A DNA stretch of 17,983 bases. Origin: SIG469 sp964541215. GTDB lineage: Bacteria; Bacillota; Clostridia; Oscillospirales; Oscillospiraceae. Where the stretch lies: contig CAZIPP010000018.1 in NCBI GenBank assembly GCA_964541215.1, positions 1 through 17,983 on the forward strand, given 5' to 3'. The stretch's first letter is position 1. Every line of letters begins with the position of its first letter. Shown here one piece after another: positions 6,397 through 14,935 of this stretch. Both the position numbers and the translations under genes were made by a program. The notes under the pieces were generated by a model. That model was not told where the DNA came from. It saw only the letters and a program-made list of their open reading frames with translations, and ran no database searches.

Positions 6397-6463
6397 GGAT
6401 TTTGTATAGCTTCTTTTCATTGTCTACACGCTCCTTGTGTTTAGTATATCTTTCACTCTTCTG

Positions 6464-6563
6464 NNNNNNNNNNNNNNNNNNNNNNNNNNNNNNNNNNNNN
6501 NNNNNNNNNNNNNNNNNNNNNNNNNNNNNNNNNNNNNNNNNNNNNNNNNNNNNNNNNNNNNNN
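6464..6563. other. Assembly gap of 100 N
   Basis: Exactly 100 N, true length unknown, removing the 3' end of the glycosidase gene. The unsequenced DNA may hold only the last codons or more. On the minus strand just past the gap, AAGGAG and an ATG (6420) occur, but that frame runs at once into palindromic repeat, so I do not call a gene there. Confidence 0.97.
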
Positions 6564-7846
6564 AACGCATTGGGCAGGGTCCTGCCGTACTCGTACCCGT
6601 TGGAACACATGGTGATGGGATCACCTTCGTAAACCAGTATGGCGGAAGAGCCGCCGTCCATGTTCAGCGCCTGAACAGCATCGTACTGCATCAAAATATC
6701 AGCGCATTCGCCAAGAGTGATGCCGATATTGTTCACGCCCTGACGACCTTCCACCACCAGCATCATCATTTCAAGGTCGCTGCTTTGGGCAATTACCGCT
6801 CTGGGCTGGATACCCCAGCCTGCGGAATCGAAAATAAGCTGCTCACCGTCCATAATAAGTGCAGGCTTGAACTCGGCAGCGTCCCGTGTATCCGGGGAGA
6901 CCTCCGATTCGGAGCTGACAATGTACATACGGTCGTCGTTTCTTATTTCCGCCCGCTTGTAGTTGCCGCCGCTGGCAGTACCAACGCTTTCACCGTTGGA
7001 GATGGACAAACCGTAAATGGTACCGCCGTTGCCCACACCGCCGTCGTCCTCAAAGCCGTTGGCTCCCATGACCAGCAGCGCGTTGTGATCGTTTGCGATA
7101 TGGTGGGCAAACTGACCGCTTTCGCCCAGAGTGGAGGCGTGAGCCACCGATACCATGGACGGGTCTTTGACTATCGCAAGCACGCCGCGATAGGAGTCGG
7201 ACTTTATTCTCAGGATCAGTATGCCGTTTTCAGCGTCCACAGCCATGACGCGGTGACCTTGGGTGGTGACCATATCCGTACCGTCGGACTCCATGGATGC
7301 TTCGTTGATCCTGACGCTCATCCAGCCGTTTTCAAACTCATCGGGATGGTCAAAGTAGTAATCAACAACGCTTTCCTGATCCAGCTCGTCAAACAGAGTG
7401 AAAAACTCGGCGGCGTCTTCCGTCATCACAAACTCCGGTCTTGTGCTGATGTTCATTTCTACCTGAGATACGCTTATCTGAAGTCCGGGGTTTGATTTCC
7501 CTTCGGATGCTTCTACATTCCATGAGCTTTCCATATCCGCCTGCATATCATCGGTCTCATACCTGACGCTCAGCACATCGTTAATAACGCTGTCGGGAAT
7601 AAAAGCCGTCGCCAGCCATTGAAACCGCATGGTGGACATGGCGGTCTCTATGTACAGCGTCCGCCACTTGGCTATGAACGGTATGCCGGAAAAAACGCAC
7701 ACGCAGTACAGCAGCACCACAGCGGCAAGAGACGCGGCAGTTACTATAATGATCTTCTTTTTATTCTTCTTTTTCTTTTTGGCGGGTTTGCGGGCTTTGG
7801 TGTGGGCAGAGCCCGAATGTTTGCCCCTTATTGAAATTATAGACAA
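6564..7846 (-). CDS. Membrane-anchored phosphodiester glycosidase (NAGPA domain), 3' end lost in gap
   Basis: About 428 residues are visible. The family, related to the mammalian mannose-6-phosphate uncovering enzyme, cleaves sugar phosphodiesters; bacterial members are secreted or surface-anchored and often annotated as exopolysaccharide proteins. A Lys-rich cytoplasmic tail (KARKPAKKKKKNKKK) precedes one membrane segment (about residues 32-55), so the enzyme domain is outside. The NAGPA core includes VMGANGFEDDGGVGNGG, GIQPRAVIAQ, VVEGRQ and the signature ALNMDGGSSAILVYEG. It ends at GRTLPNA before the gap, close to the usual C-terminus. I chose a TTG start at 7846 because AGGAG lies 7 bases upstream; a longer ATG-started version from 7990 would run through the promoter region. 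If the frame shifts across the gap, a stop at 6424 is possible; in the frame as written the stop is at 6329. Confidence 0.85.
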
Positions 7847-7970
7847 AGCAAATCTCCTGAATTGTGGTATAATTAAATGCAGATCAGTCATTTTCGTTAT
7901 CAGTCGTACATTATACATCATTTTTGACGGTATATCCATCCTAATGTTCCGTCCAAATATTGAACAAAGT

Positions 7971-7996
7971 TGAAACATTTTCTGTTTCATATCGTC
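7971..7996 (+). promoter_or_regulatory. ECF-sigma-type promoter upstream of the ECF sigma gene
   Basis: TGAAAC (7971-7976), exactly 16 bases, then CGTC (7993-7996) fits the established ECF promoter pattern, a GAAC/GAAAC -35 box with a CGT-type -10 box as for Bacillus SigW and SigX. The sigma-factor ATG follows 76 bases later. The -35 box is also one arm of the inverted repeat TGAAAC/7-base loop/GTTTCA (7971-7989). This strongly suggests that the sigma factor activates its own operon. Confidence 0.7.
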
Positions 7997-8072
7997 TTTA
8001 ACTTATAGAGAGAGAAAAAGCTGACGCCGTAACTGCCGGCTGCGGCTTTACAGACTTGAGGTGACGTGGTTT

Positions 8073-8630
8073 ATGGAAGACAGCAAGATAATCGACCTGT
8101 ATTGGCAGCGTGACCAACTGGCCATTGCTGAAACGTCTGCCAAATACGACAGATTCTGTTTTTCAATAGCATATAATATATTAAAAAGCAAAGAAGACTC
8201 GGAAGAGTGCGTAAATGATACCTATATGAAAGCATGGAACGCTATACCGCCCACACGACCGGGACGCTTGCAGGCATTTTTGGGAAAGATAACAAGAAAC
8301 CTTGCTTTGGACAGATACGATTACAACAACGCCTCCAAGCGAAACGGCGAGGTGGACGCGATACTGTCGGAGCTGGCGGAATGTATATCGGCGCCGGAAA
8401 ACGTGGAAAGCACATACGAGGAAAAATACATAGCATCGCTCATAAGCCAGTGGCTGCGCCAGCAGGATGAGACAAAGCGAAACGTATTCATCCGCCGTTA
8501 CTGGTATTCCGATTCCATTTCGGATGTTGCCCAAAGGTTCGGCATGAGCGAAGGACGAACACGATCAATGCTGTTTCGGCTCCGTGAAAAGCTGAAAAGC
8601 TATCTCAGACAGGAGGGGGTGACCATATGA
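8073..8630 (+). CDS. ECF-type RNA polymerase sigma factor
   Basis: A 185-aa sigma-70 family factor with only regions 2 and 4, the ECF layout. Region 2 (about residues 12-85) includes YDRFCFSIAYNILKSKEDSE, CVNDTYMKAWNAIPP and FLGKITRNLALDRY. Region 4 (about 125-180) includes RRYWYSDSISDVAQRFGMSE and TRSMLFRLREKLKSYL, a helix-turn-helix that reads the -35 box. The ATG at 8073 is preferred to an in-frame GTG at 8061 because GAGGTGA (8058-8064) is then correctly spaced. It overlaps the next gene by ATGA (8627-8630), the usual sigma/anti-sigma arrangement, and its likely own promoter is at 7971. It is divergent from the glycosidase. Confidence 0.93.
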   Translation: MEDSKIIDLYWQRDQLAIAETSAKYDRFCFSIAYNILKSKEDSEECVNDTYMKAWNAIPPTRPGRLQAFLGKITRNLALDRYDYNNASKRNGEVDAILSELAECISAPENVESTYEEKYIASLISQWLRQQDETKRNVFIRRYWYSDSISDVAQRFGMSEGRTRSMLFRLREKLKSYLRQEGVTI

Positions 8631-11600
8631 AAGAACGGGATCTTTACCGCGCCATCGGTCAGATAGACGATGACCTTATTGAAAAAGCGGCACATGCCGG
8701 CAAAAAAGCCACAGTGCGTCCATGGATAAAATGGGCAGGACTGGCTGCCTGCTTTGCCATTGTGGTATCAGCGGCGCTGATGCTGCCAAAGCTGCAGGAA
8801 GCTCAGAAAGAGGCTCCCGCCATGGAAGACAGCGAACCGGCAGAGGCTGCGGCGGACACTGCCATAGGCAGTGTGTTCAACGTTGCCTCAGGCAACGTTG
8901 ATATGGGCTTCGATGTTATGGAGCTTTCGGTCACTGCCACCGAGTATCAGGGCAGCAGCATATCCACCGATTCGGGATTTGTTTTGACAGCCAACGGTAT
9001 CACCGAGGATATGGTCAGGGAGTATGTTGACATAATACCGGATGTTGAATACACGCTCCAAACCACTTCCGACGGCAGCATCCTGATAACTCCCAAAAGC
9101 CTTGAGAAGAATTCCATAATCAATCTGAAACTGACGGATGAAGAGGGAAATACCCTTAGAAAATGGGCATTCCAGACTGCCGACACCTTCAGCGTTACAT
9201 CCACCTATCCCGCCGAGGGAGACATGATATACACAGACAGCGGAATAGAGTTCAGCTTCAGCTCCGATACAGTTGACATAACAACTGTATCCGATGCGTT
9301 TTCCATTGAGCCTGAGGTGCAGGGACATTTTGAAAAACGGGGCAAGACGGTTATCTTTGTTCCCAAAGATGGTCTTGAACCCGGCGGTGAATATACCGTA
9401 ACTCTTGACGGTTCCGCTGCCGATTCCGATGGTACTGCCATCGGAGAGGATATCAGCTTCAGCTTCATCGTTGACAACAGCAGCGGAGTAAGCCTGTTTG
9501 GTTATTCGGAATATGAGCTTATAAGCACCACCCCCGACAGCGTGCTTGTTATCGAATCTCCCGCAGGCTATGACTACACCCATCTGCCAATAGCTGTGGA
9601 GGTTTTTGCCTACGGCTCCTTCGATGCCTTCACCGAGGATCTGCTGAAGTCTGAAAACAGCAGAAACTTCACCCCGGATATCGATTCCATGACACCGGTA
9701 ATGGAGTTTGAAGCTTATCAGTCAGTCAAAGCAGACAGCGTTTATTCCGAATCCTGTCAGATAGCCTTCCCGGATGCTTTGGAAGAAGGCGTTTACGCCG
9801 TAAGGTACACCATGGAAACGGAGGAAGGTCTGACCGACAGCAGCTATGACTTCATCCAGGTATCCACTTTGGCAGTTTACGCTGCTGCGTCCGATGACCA
9901 GATACTTGTCTGGATAAACGACACTCTTGAGGATGATGTGGTCTCCGGCGCGGAGGTTCAGGTAAGCTCTGACGGTTCAAATGTCAGCGCTGTAACGGGA
10001 AGCAGCGGCAGCGCGATAATCGATCTTCCCGGTGCCGAAAGCGGACAGAGCTATCTTGTTAAGATAAATGCCGCAAACAGGTATTATGCAGCCATCTGCC
10101 ATGCGGGTTACGACTATGGCAGCGCCTATGCCGAGGACTATTACGGCTACGTCTATACCTCCCGTGAGATATACATGCCCACCGATACCATCCGTGTCTG
10201 GGGTTATGTGGCACCAAGACGTGATGTGGCTCTGCCGGATAAGGTCACCGTCAGCTTCGGTTACGAGGAATACGGCAGCTATCTTGGCAAGGTAGATGCG
10301 AGAGTCAGCGCGAACGGCAGCTTTACCTGTGAATTCAAACTGAAGGACTGCGGACTGTACTACCTGCCGATAGAGGTTTACATAAACAATGAAGCTATAT
10401 ACAGCAAGTCGGTAGAAATAGGAAATTACGACAAGCCTATTTACATAATATCTGCCGAAACAGACAAGGAGATTTACTTTGCGGACGAGATATCCGCCGT
10501 TGATATCACCGCGGATGTGACCTTCTTTGACGGAACTCCCGCTGCCAATATGACGCTGGAATACTCGCCCGACTGGAGCGGCAGCGGACAGACAGCAGAC
10601 TGCGATATAAACGGCAAAACAGAGTTTTCGGTGTCCTACCATCGGGGAGACAATACAAGCTGGAATCCCCGAAGCGCGAATATTTCGGTCAGCACCGAAG
10701 AGCTGGATTCCGTTGCTACCTACTGCTATCTGAACCCCATTCTTTTCTATCACGACATCATGCTTGAAGCAAAGGCTGACGCCGACGGTATAGACATCAC
10801 CGCGAATTATATCGACCTTGGCGGCATTGACACCGAAGAAGAGCTGTATGCCGAAAACTACCCCGAAAACATTCGCGCAGGCGCATATAACTGCACTGTC
10901 ACCATAACCGGTGTGGAGCGTTACTGGCAGCAGAGCCCCGCAGGCACCGTCTACGACTATGTTTACAAGAAAAACGTTGAGCTCTATAACTACGAGTTTA
11001 TTGAAAACAGCCTCGGTCCATGGGAAGTGGAGCTGAAAGACGGCAAAGGCAGCCTTGAAGCTGTCAGACTGCTGGAAGACAGAAACTACAGCTTCACCAT
11101 CACCACCACCGACAGCGATGGTTATACCGTATCTGCCGATGCATGGTATTCAGGCAGCTTATACGGCAGCGTATCCGCGGAAGAAGAGATAAACCTTCAC
11201 TTTGTTTCCGGTGAGGATTCTTACCAGACAGGCTTTTCCGAAAACGAAAAGCTTACCATCGGAATAAACAACTATGAGCTTCCCTTTGAAGGGGAGGAGG
11301 GCGGCTACTTCATCAGCTTCATGCAGCAGGAAAGCTTCTATGATGAAACGCTCAGAGAGGATACTTCCTTCACCCTTGACTTCGATGAAAAGAACCTGCC
11401 CAATGCCAACATCATCGGCGCCTATTACTGCGGCGATCAGGTGTATTCCATTTCCAAGCTGCAGCTGGTCTTTGAACCTGACGAGCGTGAGCTTTCGGTT
11501 GACATAATTACTGACGGAGACACCTTTGCTCCCGGAGGAGAAGCCGATGTGACCGTCCGCGTGACCGACAGCAGCGGCAAAGCCGTCAGCGGTGCGGAAG

Positions 11601-13639
11601 TGCTCATAAGCGTATCCGATGAAGCGGTGTTTGCCGTTAAGGAACAGTCGGCAGACTTTTTGACTTCGCTTTACAGCTACCGCAGCTGGGGTTATATCTC
11701 CGTTTACGGCGGCATGGGCGATATGATGGCAGAAATGGGCGGCGGCGCACCCATGGAATACCGCAGGGAATTTGTGGACGATCTGAGCTTTGACTGCCTT
11801 GTGACCAACGAAAGGGGTGAAGTCCGCACAACCTTGAAGCTTGCGGATAACCTGACCTCATGGCGAGTCACAGCGCTGGCTGCATCAGGCAAAAACGTGG
11901 GCGATGGCAAGGCGAATTTTGAAGTATCCCTACCCGCGTTCCTGTCACCCACCTTCTCTGACACCTTTATCTACGGTGATGATGTAAGCTTTGGCTGCCG
12001 TACCTACGGCTGCGAAGTGGAGCCTTCCGATGAAGCTGAATATACAGCCGCTGTAATGGACGAAAACGGCAATGAGGTTGACATAATCACAGCAACAAAC
12101 CTCGCAGGTGACAATGCTTCCTTCAACTTCGGCAAGCTGGAGCATGGAAGCTACACCCTGCTTCTTTCCGTTGAAGCTGCGGGACACAGCGACGCTGTTC
12201 AGCTGCCCTTTGAGGTGGTGTCCACTGCCGCTGAGCTTTGGGTGACCCGTCAGGTGGATGCTCAGCAGGCAAACGACCTTGAGCCTGCCAAGTATCCGAT
12301 CTCCTTTACCGTTACCAACGCCGCTTACAAAACCTATAACAGGGTGCTCAATACCGTAAACTTCTCGGGCAGCGTAAGGAATGACGAGATAGCAGCCAAA
12401 AATCTGGCAGGTGAGATAATGGCAGAGTTTACAGGTGACGAAAGCTTTGCCGATGATCTGCCTTCCCTGAATCCCCTGCGGGAAAAGTACGGACTTCTGA
12501 GCGAACTGGATGCCGGCAGCGGCAGTGCGTATTTCAGCGCAAGGCTGGCAGCGGCAGTTCCGGAATATGTGAACAGAGAACAGCTTATCGCACGGTTTGA
12601 AGACATTTTGCAAAACACTGATGCCTCCTCTGAGGAGGTCACCTCTGCCTATCTTGGGCTTGCGGCTCTGGAGCAGCCGGTGCTGACAGAGGTTCGAAGT
12701 CTTATAACCGAAGCAGGCTCGGCGCTGGACGATACGGATATGCTTCGCCTTGCCTACGCCCTTGCGCTGATGGGAGATTTCGACAGCTCATATCAGATAT
12801 ACAGCCTGTATGTCACGCCCATACTTGAAGCTCTGGAGCTTGACGAAGAACGGTCGATGCTTCGATGCAGCCTTGGCGGGATCGAAGAAAAGAATGTTGA
12901 ATATACTGCCCTGGCTCTTGCCGCGGCATCCGTCATGGAGCTGGAGGAGACAGAGCAGCTGGCAGAGTATCTGATCTACGCGAAGCAGAGCCTTTCTCAC
13001 ACCGAATACACCGAGTTTTATCCGCTGTGCGAGCTGATGACGTATCTGCGCCATTACACTCCCCGATCCGGCAGCTCCGAGCAGGTGACCGTCAGCTATA
13101 TGAAAGACGGCATAAAGGTCACGGAAACGGTGTCCCGTCGTGGCATGGCTGTTATCAGCTTCAGCTCCGAAGAGGAGTACAGCAAAGCAAACATCACCGT
13201 CAGCTCGGGAGATGCCTGCATCATCGCGTCCTTTATGGCAGACATTCAGGAGGTCTCCGAGCAGAAAAGCCCATGCCTTACAGTGGAAAAACAGCTGAGC
13301 AGCAGCGGTCATGGTGCCCCCATGCTGGTGGAAGCGGACAGCTTTGCCAAACTGGGCGAGGACGTTGTTGTTACAATCACAGTCACCTGTGATGAACCGG
13401 GAGTTGTCTATATTCAGGATCACATCCCCACAGGCTTCCGTATGGCAGACAGCGCAGCCTATGTAGACGGTCAGACAGTGCGGTTCTATAAGGAAGTAAC
13501 CGCGGGCAGTGTCACCGTGTCTTACAGGATAAAGCCTGTGGTCAGCGGCAGCTTCGTTGTGGAAATGCCTATAGCCGCAAGGATAGACAACGGTACGCTC
13601 GTAACAGGTGAGCGCAGTACAGTGGAAGTGGCAAAATGA
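8627..13639 (+). CDS. Anti-sigma-like N-terminus fused to an Ig-like domain and a thioester-less alpha-2-macroglobulin
   Basis: A 1670-aa single-pass membrane protein. Residues 1-33 are a short cytoplasmic tail (KERDLYRAIGQIDDDLIEKA) of the sort I associate with ECF-linked anti-sigma proteins in Clostridia. Residues about 33-53 span the membrane, with positive charges before them, so about 1,615 residues lie outside. These begin with an acidic linker and an SbsA/Big_5-like Ig domain (about 188-284). The alpha-2-macroglobulin body follows: the MG2 signature YVYTSREIYMPTDTIRVWGY (about 508-527), a Gly/Met-rich loop (about 1027-1042), the A2M core with TNERGEVRTTLKLADNLTSW (about 1060-1079), and a helical region where the CxEQ thioester is replaced by FSGSVRNDEIAAKNLAGEIM (1246-1265). 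A final beta domain lies near 1570-1670. AGGAGGGGG precedes the ATG, which overlaps the sigma stop. It may restrain the sigma factor while monitoring proteases or cell-wall state; this role is inferred. Confidence 0.85.
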   Translation: MKERDLYRAIGQIDDDLIEKAAHAGKKATVRPWIKWAGLAACFAIVVSAALMLPKLQEAQKEAPAMEDSEPAEAAADTAIGSVFNVASGNVDMGFDVMELSVTATEYQGSSISTDSGFVLTANGITEDMVREYVDIIPDVEYTLQTTSDGSILITPKSLEKNSIINLKLTDEEGNTLRKWAFQTADTFSVTSTYPAEGDMIYTDSGIEFSFSSDTVDITTVSDAFSIEPEVQGHFEKRGKTVIFVPKDGLEPGGEYTVTLDGSAADSDGTAIGEDISFSFIVDNSSGVSLFGYSEYELISTTPDSVLVIESPAGYDYTHLPIAVEVFAYGSFDAFTEDLLKSENSRNFTPDIDSMTPVMEFEAYQSVKADSVYSESCQIAFPDALEEGVYAVRYTMETEEGLTDSSYDFIQVSTLAVYAAASDDQILVWINDTLEDDVVSGAEVQVSSDGSNVSAVTGSSGSAIIDLPGAESGQSYLVKINAANRYYAAICHAGYDYGSAYAEDYYGYVYTSREIYMPTDTIRVWGYVAPRRDVALPDKVTVSFGYEEYGSYLGKVDARVSANGSFTCEFKLKDCGLYYLPIEVYINNEAIYSKSVEIGNYDKPIYIISAETDKEIYFADEISAVDITADVTFFDGTPAANMTLEYSPDWSGSGQTADCDINGKTEFSVSYHRGDNTSWNPRSANISVSTEELDSVATYCYLNPILFYHDIMLEAKADADGIDITANYIDLGGIDTEEELYAENYPENIRAGAYNCTVTITGVERYWQQSPAGTVYDYVYKKNVELYNYEFIENSLGPWEVELKDGKGSLEAVRLLEDRNYSFTITTTDSDGYTVSADAWYSGSLYGSVSAEEEINLHFVSGEDSYQTGFSENEKLTIGINNYELPFEGEEGGYFISFMQQESFYDETLREDTSFTLDFDEKNLPNANIIGAYYCGDQVYSISKLQLVFEPDERELSVDIITDGDTFAPGGEADVTVRVTDSSGKAVSGAEVLISVSDEAVFAVKEQSADFLTSLYSYRSWGYISVYGGMGDMMAEMGGGAPMEYRREFVDDLSFDCLVTNERGEVRTTLKLADNLTSWRVTALAASGKNVGDGKANFEVSLPAFLSPTFSDTFIYGDDVSFGCRTYGCEVEPSDEAEYTAAVMDENGNEVDIITATNLAGDNASFNFGKLEHGSYTLLLSVEAAGHSDAVQLPFEVVSTAAELWVTRQVDAQQANDLEPAKYPISFTVTNAAYKTYNRVLNTVNFSGSVRNDEIAAKNLAGEIMAEFTGDESFADDLPSLNPLREKYGLLSELDAGSGSAYFSARLAAAVPEYVNREQLIARFEDILQNTDASSEEVTSAYLGLAALEQPVLTEVRSLITEAGSALDDTDMLRLAYALALMGDFDSSYQIYSLYVTPILEALELDEERSMLRCSLGGIEEKNVEYTALALAAASVMELEETEQLAEYLIYAKQSLSHTEYTEFYPLCELMTYLRHYTPRSGSSEQVTVSYMKDGIKVTETVSRRGMAVISFSSEEEYSKANITVSSGDACIIASFMADIQEVSEQKSPCLTVEKQLSSSGHGAPMLVEADSFAKLGEDVVVTITVTCDEPGVVYIQDHIPTGFRMADSAAYVDGQTVRFYKEVTAGSVTVSYRIKPVVSGSFVVEMPIAARIDNGTLVTGERSTVEVAK

Positions 13640-14719
13640 AAAGATTGATGATTCTGGCTCTTGCCCTTGTTGTTCTGACAGCCTGCGCTTCCATTACGCT
13701 GTCGTTTCGAACAGTGCCTGAGACGTTGGAAGTCGATGAACTGTCATCCCAAACGTCAGACGAGCTGNNNNNNNNNNNNNNNNNNNNNNNNNNNNNNNNN
13801 NNNNNNNNNNNNNNNNNNNNNNNNNNNNNNNNNNNNNNNNNNNNNNNNNNNNNNNNNNNNNNNNNNNGATACGCTGTCATTTCGAACGTCGGCGCAGCCG
13901 ACGGAGAAATCCCCATCTTCACCTGCGGAGACTTCCCTGCCATCATCCTACTATAACGAAAAAGTCTATGAAGCTGCGAAACAGAAAGCTGATGCATATG
14001 AACTGAGCGGCACCGTGACCGCAGGGATGATCCCTCACCACGGTACCGCATCTACCATGATAGCGTCCTTCTTTGAAACTTTGTCAGAAAGCTATGACAC
14101 GGTGATCCTTATCGGTCCAAACCACTACGAAGTGGGTGGAGCCGTGGTGTATTCCGATTGCGGATGGACAACTCCCAAAGGAGACATTTCCTGCGACAGC
14201 GAGTTTATCCAAAGACTGAGCAAAGATTTGTCTGTCAACGCCGTTTTGAATAATGAGGCAGTGCAAAACGATCACAGCATTGGCTGGCACCTGCCATATC
14301 TGGCGGACTATCTGCCGAACACCGGACTTGCCGCCGTTATGCTGCAGCCCACAGCAACGGAATCAAGCCTTAAAGCTCTGGCTGAGCTTATAGCAGACTA
14401 TGCCGAAGATAAAAAGGTATTGGTGCTGGGCTCCGTGGACTTTTCCCATTACCTCATGCCGGACGACGCGAAGCAGATGGACGAGCTGACGAAAAATGTC
14501 ATTGCTTCCGCTGACTACGGACGCCTGATGCGGCTAAGCAGCGACAATGTTGATTCACCCCACACAGTGTATGTGGTGATGAAAGCCGCGGAAGCCATGA
14601 ACAGTGAGCTGCACCTGCTGGATCAAAGCATATCCTACGAGCAGGCAGGCGGTACGGAGCTGGATGTTGACCCGGAAGAGGGAACTACCACCTATCTGGT
14701 GTACGCGGCAGCAAAATGA
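13636..14719 (+). CDS. MEMO1-family (AmmeMemoRadiSam protein B-like) lipoprotein, interrupted by a gap
   Basis: The ATG overlaps the stop of the alpha-2-macroglobulin gene (ATGA), so the two are translationally coupled. The N-terminus is a lipoprotein signal, KRLMILALALVVLTAC, with lipobox LTAC and Cys17, placing the protein on the outer face of the membrane. After the gap the MEMO fold, related to extradiol dioxygenases, is clear: MIPHHGTAST, LIGPNHYEVGG, NDHSIGWHLPYLADYLP, VLGSVDFSHYL and VDSPHTVYVVMKA. The His residues in the first, second and fourth motifs fit the family's metal or active-site positions. Enzymatic function is unknown in the family. The frame changes across the 100-N gap (13768-13867); a true gap length divisible by three keeps it open. 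The linker between signal and MEMO domain is made of dispersed repeat DNA. Other AmmeMemoRadiSam partners are absent. Confidence 0.85.
13693..13919 (+). repeat. Copies of a dispersed repeat inside the MEMO lipoprotein gene
   Basis: Three copies of the TGTCAT-family lead-in lie in the coding strand: TACGCTGTCGTTTCGAAC (13695-13712), CTGTCATCCCAAAC (13741-13754) and TACGCTGTCATTTCGAAC (13870-13887). The last continues as a full unit to 13919 that matches 6265-6312 at 46 of 48 positions. The first and third lead-ins match at 17 of 18; the second is identical to intergenic DNA at 5334-5347. All are translated in the same frame as TLSFRT, LSSQT and TLSFRT. Confidence 0.8.
13768..13867. other. Assembly gap of 100 N within the MEMO lipoprotein gene
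   Basis: Exactly 100 N. It starts on a codon boundary of the upstream frame and ends on one of the downstream frame, so the real missing length should be a multiple of three if the gene is intact. Both borders lie in the dispersed repeat, which is a likely reason assembly failed here. Confidence 0.97.
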
Positions 14720-14732
14720 AAAAGGTTAACAT

Positions 14733-14766
14733 AAAACCCGAACACCCTATTGCGTGTCCGGGTTTT
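14733..14766 (+). terminator. Probable terminator of the sigma/A2M/MEMO operon
   Basis: AAAACCCG.ACAC (14733-14745) pairs with GTGT.CGGGTTTT (14754-14766) around the loop CCTATTGC, 14 bases after the MEMO stop. The stem has one internal mismatch and the T run is only four bases, so termination may be partial. The rest of the space to 14935 holds a fragment of the GAGCGAAAGCGAAGGA repeat (about 14799-14815) and a promoter. Confidence 0.65.
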
Positions 14767-14878
14767 GTGCTGCATATCAAGTATTTCTCATACCATTTTG
14801 AGCGAAAGCGAAGGAACTCATTGAGTTAACATAATGCATATACGCTATCAGGAATGATCCTACTTCCAAATCATACTG

Positions 14879-14907
14879 TTGTCAACAGGGCGGAGAAATG
14901 GTAAAAT
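14879..14907 (+). promoter_or_regulatory. Sigma-A-type promoter for the deacylase/thiamine pyrophosphokinase pair
   Basis: TTGTCA (14879-14884), a 17-base spacer and TAAAAT (14902-14907) are each 5 of 6 to consensus, 29 bases before the ybaK-type ATG. Confidence 0.65.
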
Positions 14908-14935
14908 TAAAAAATAATGGCTTGGAGAGATATTG

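Noticed and set aside
6211..6420. A 69-aa minus-strand frame with an AAGGAG site before its ATG at 6420
   Set aside because: Although the start looks plausible, the translation is entirely palindromic repeat DNA and the antisense end of the response regulator.
6437..7495. A 352-aa open frame antisense to the glycosidase
   Set aside because: It runs through the N gap and mirrors the clearly coding NAGPA domain; no recognisable protein features.
13736..13767. An ATG at 13736 as start of the MEMO gene in the downstream frame
   Set aside because: It only arises because the 100-N placeholder breaks the frame; the lipoprotein signal starting at 13636 with an ATGA overlap is a far better start.
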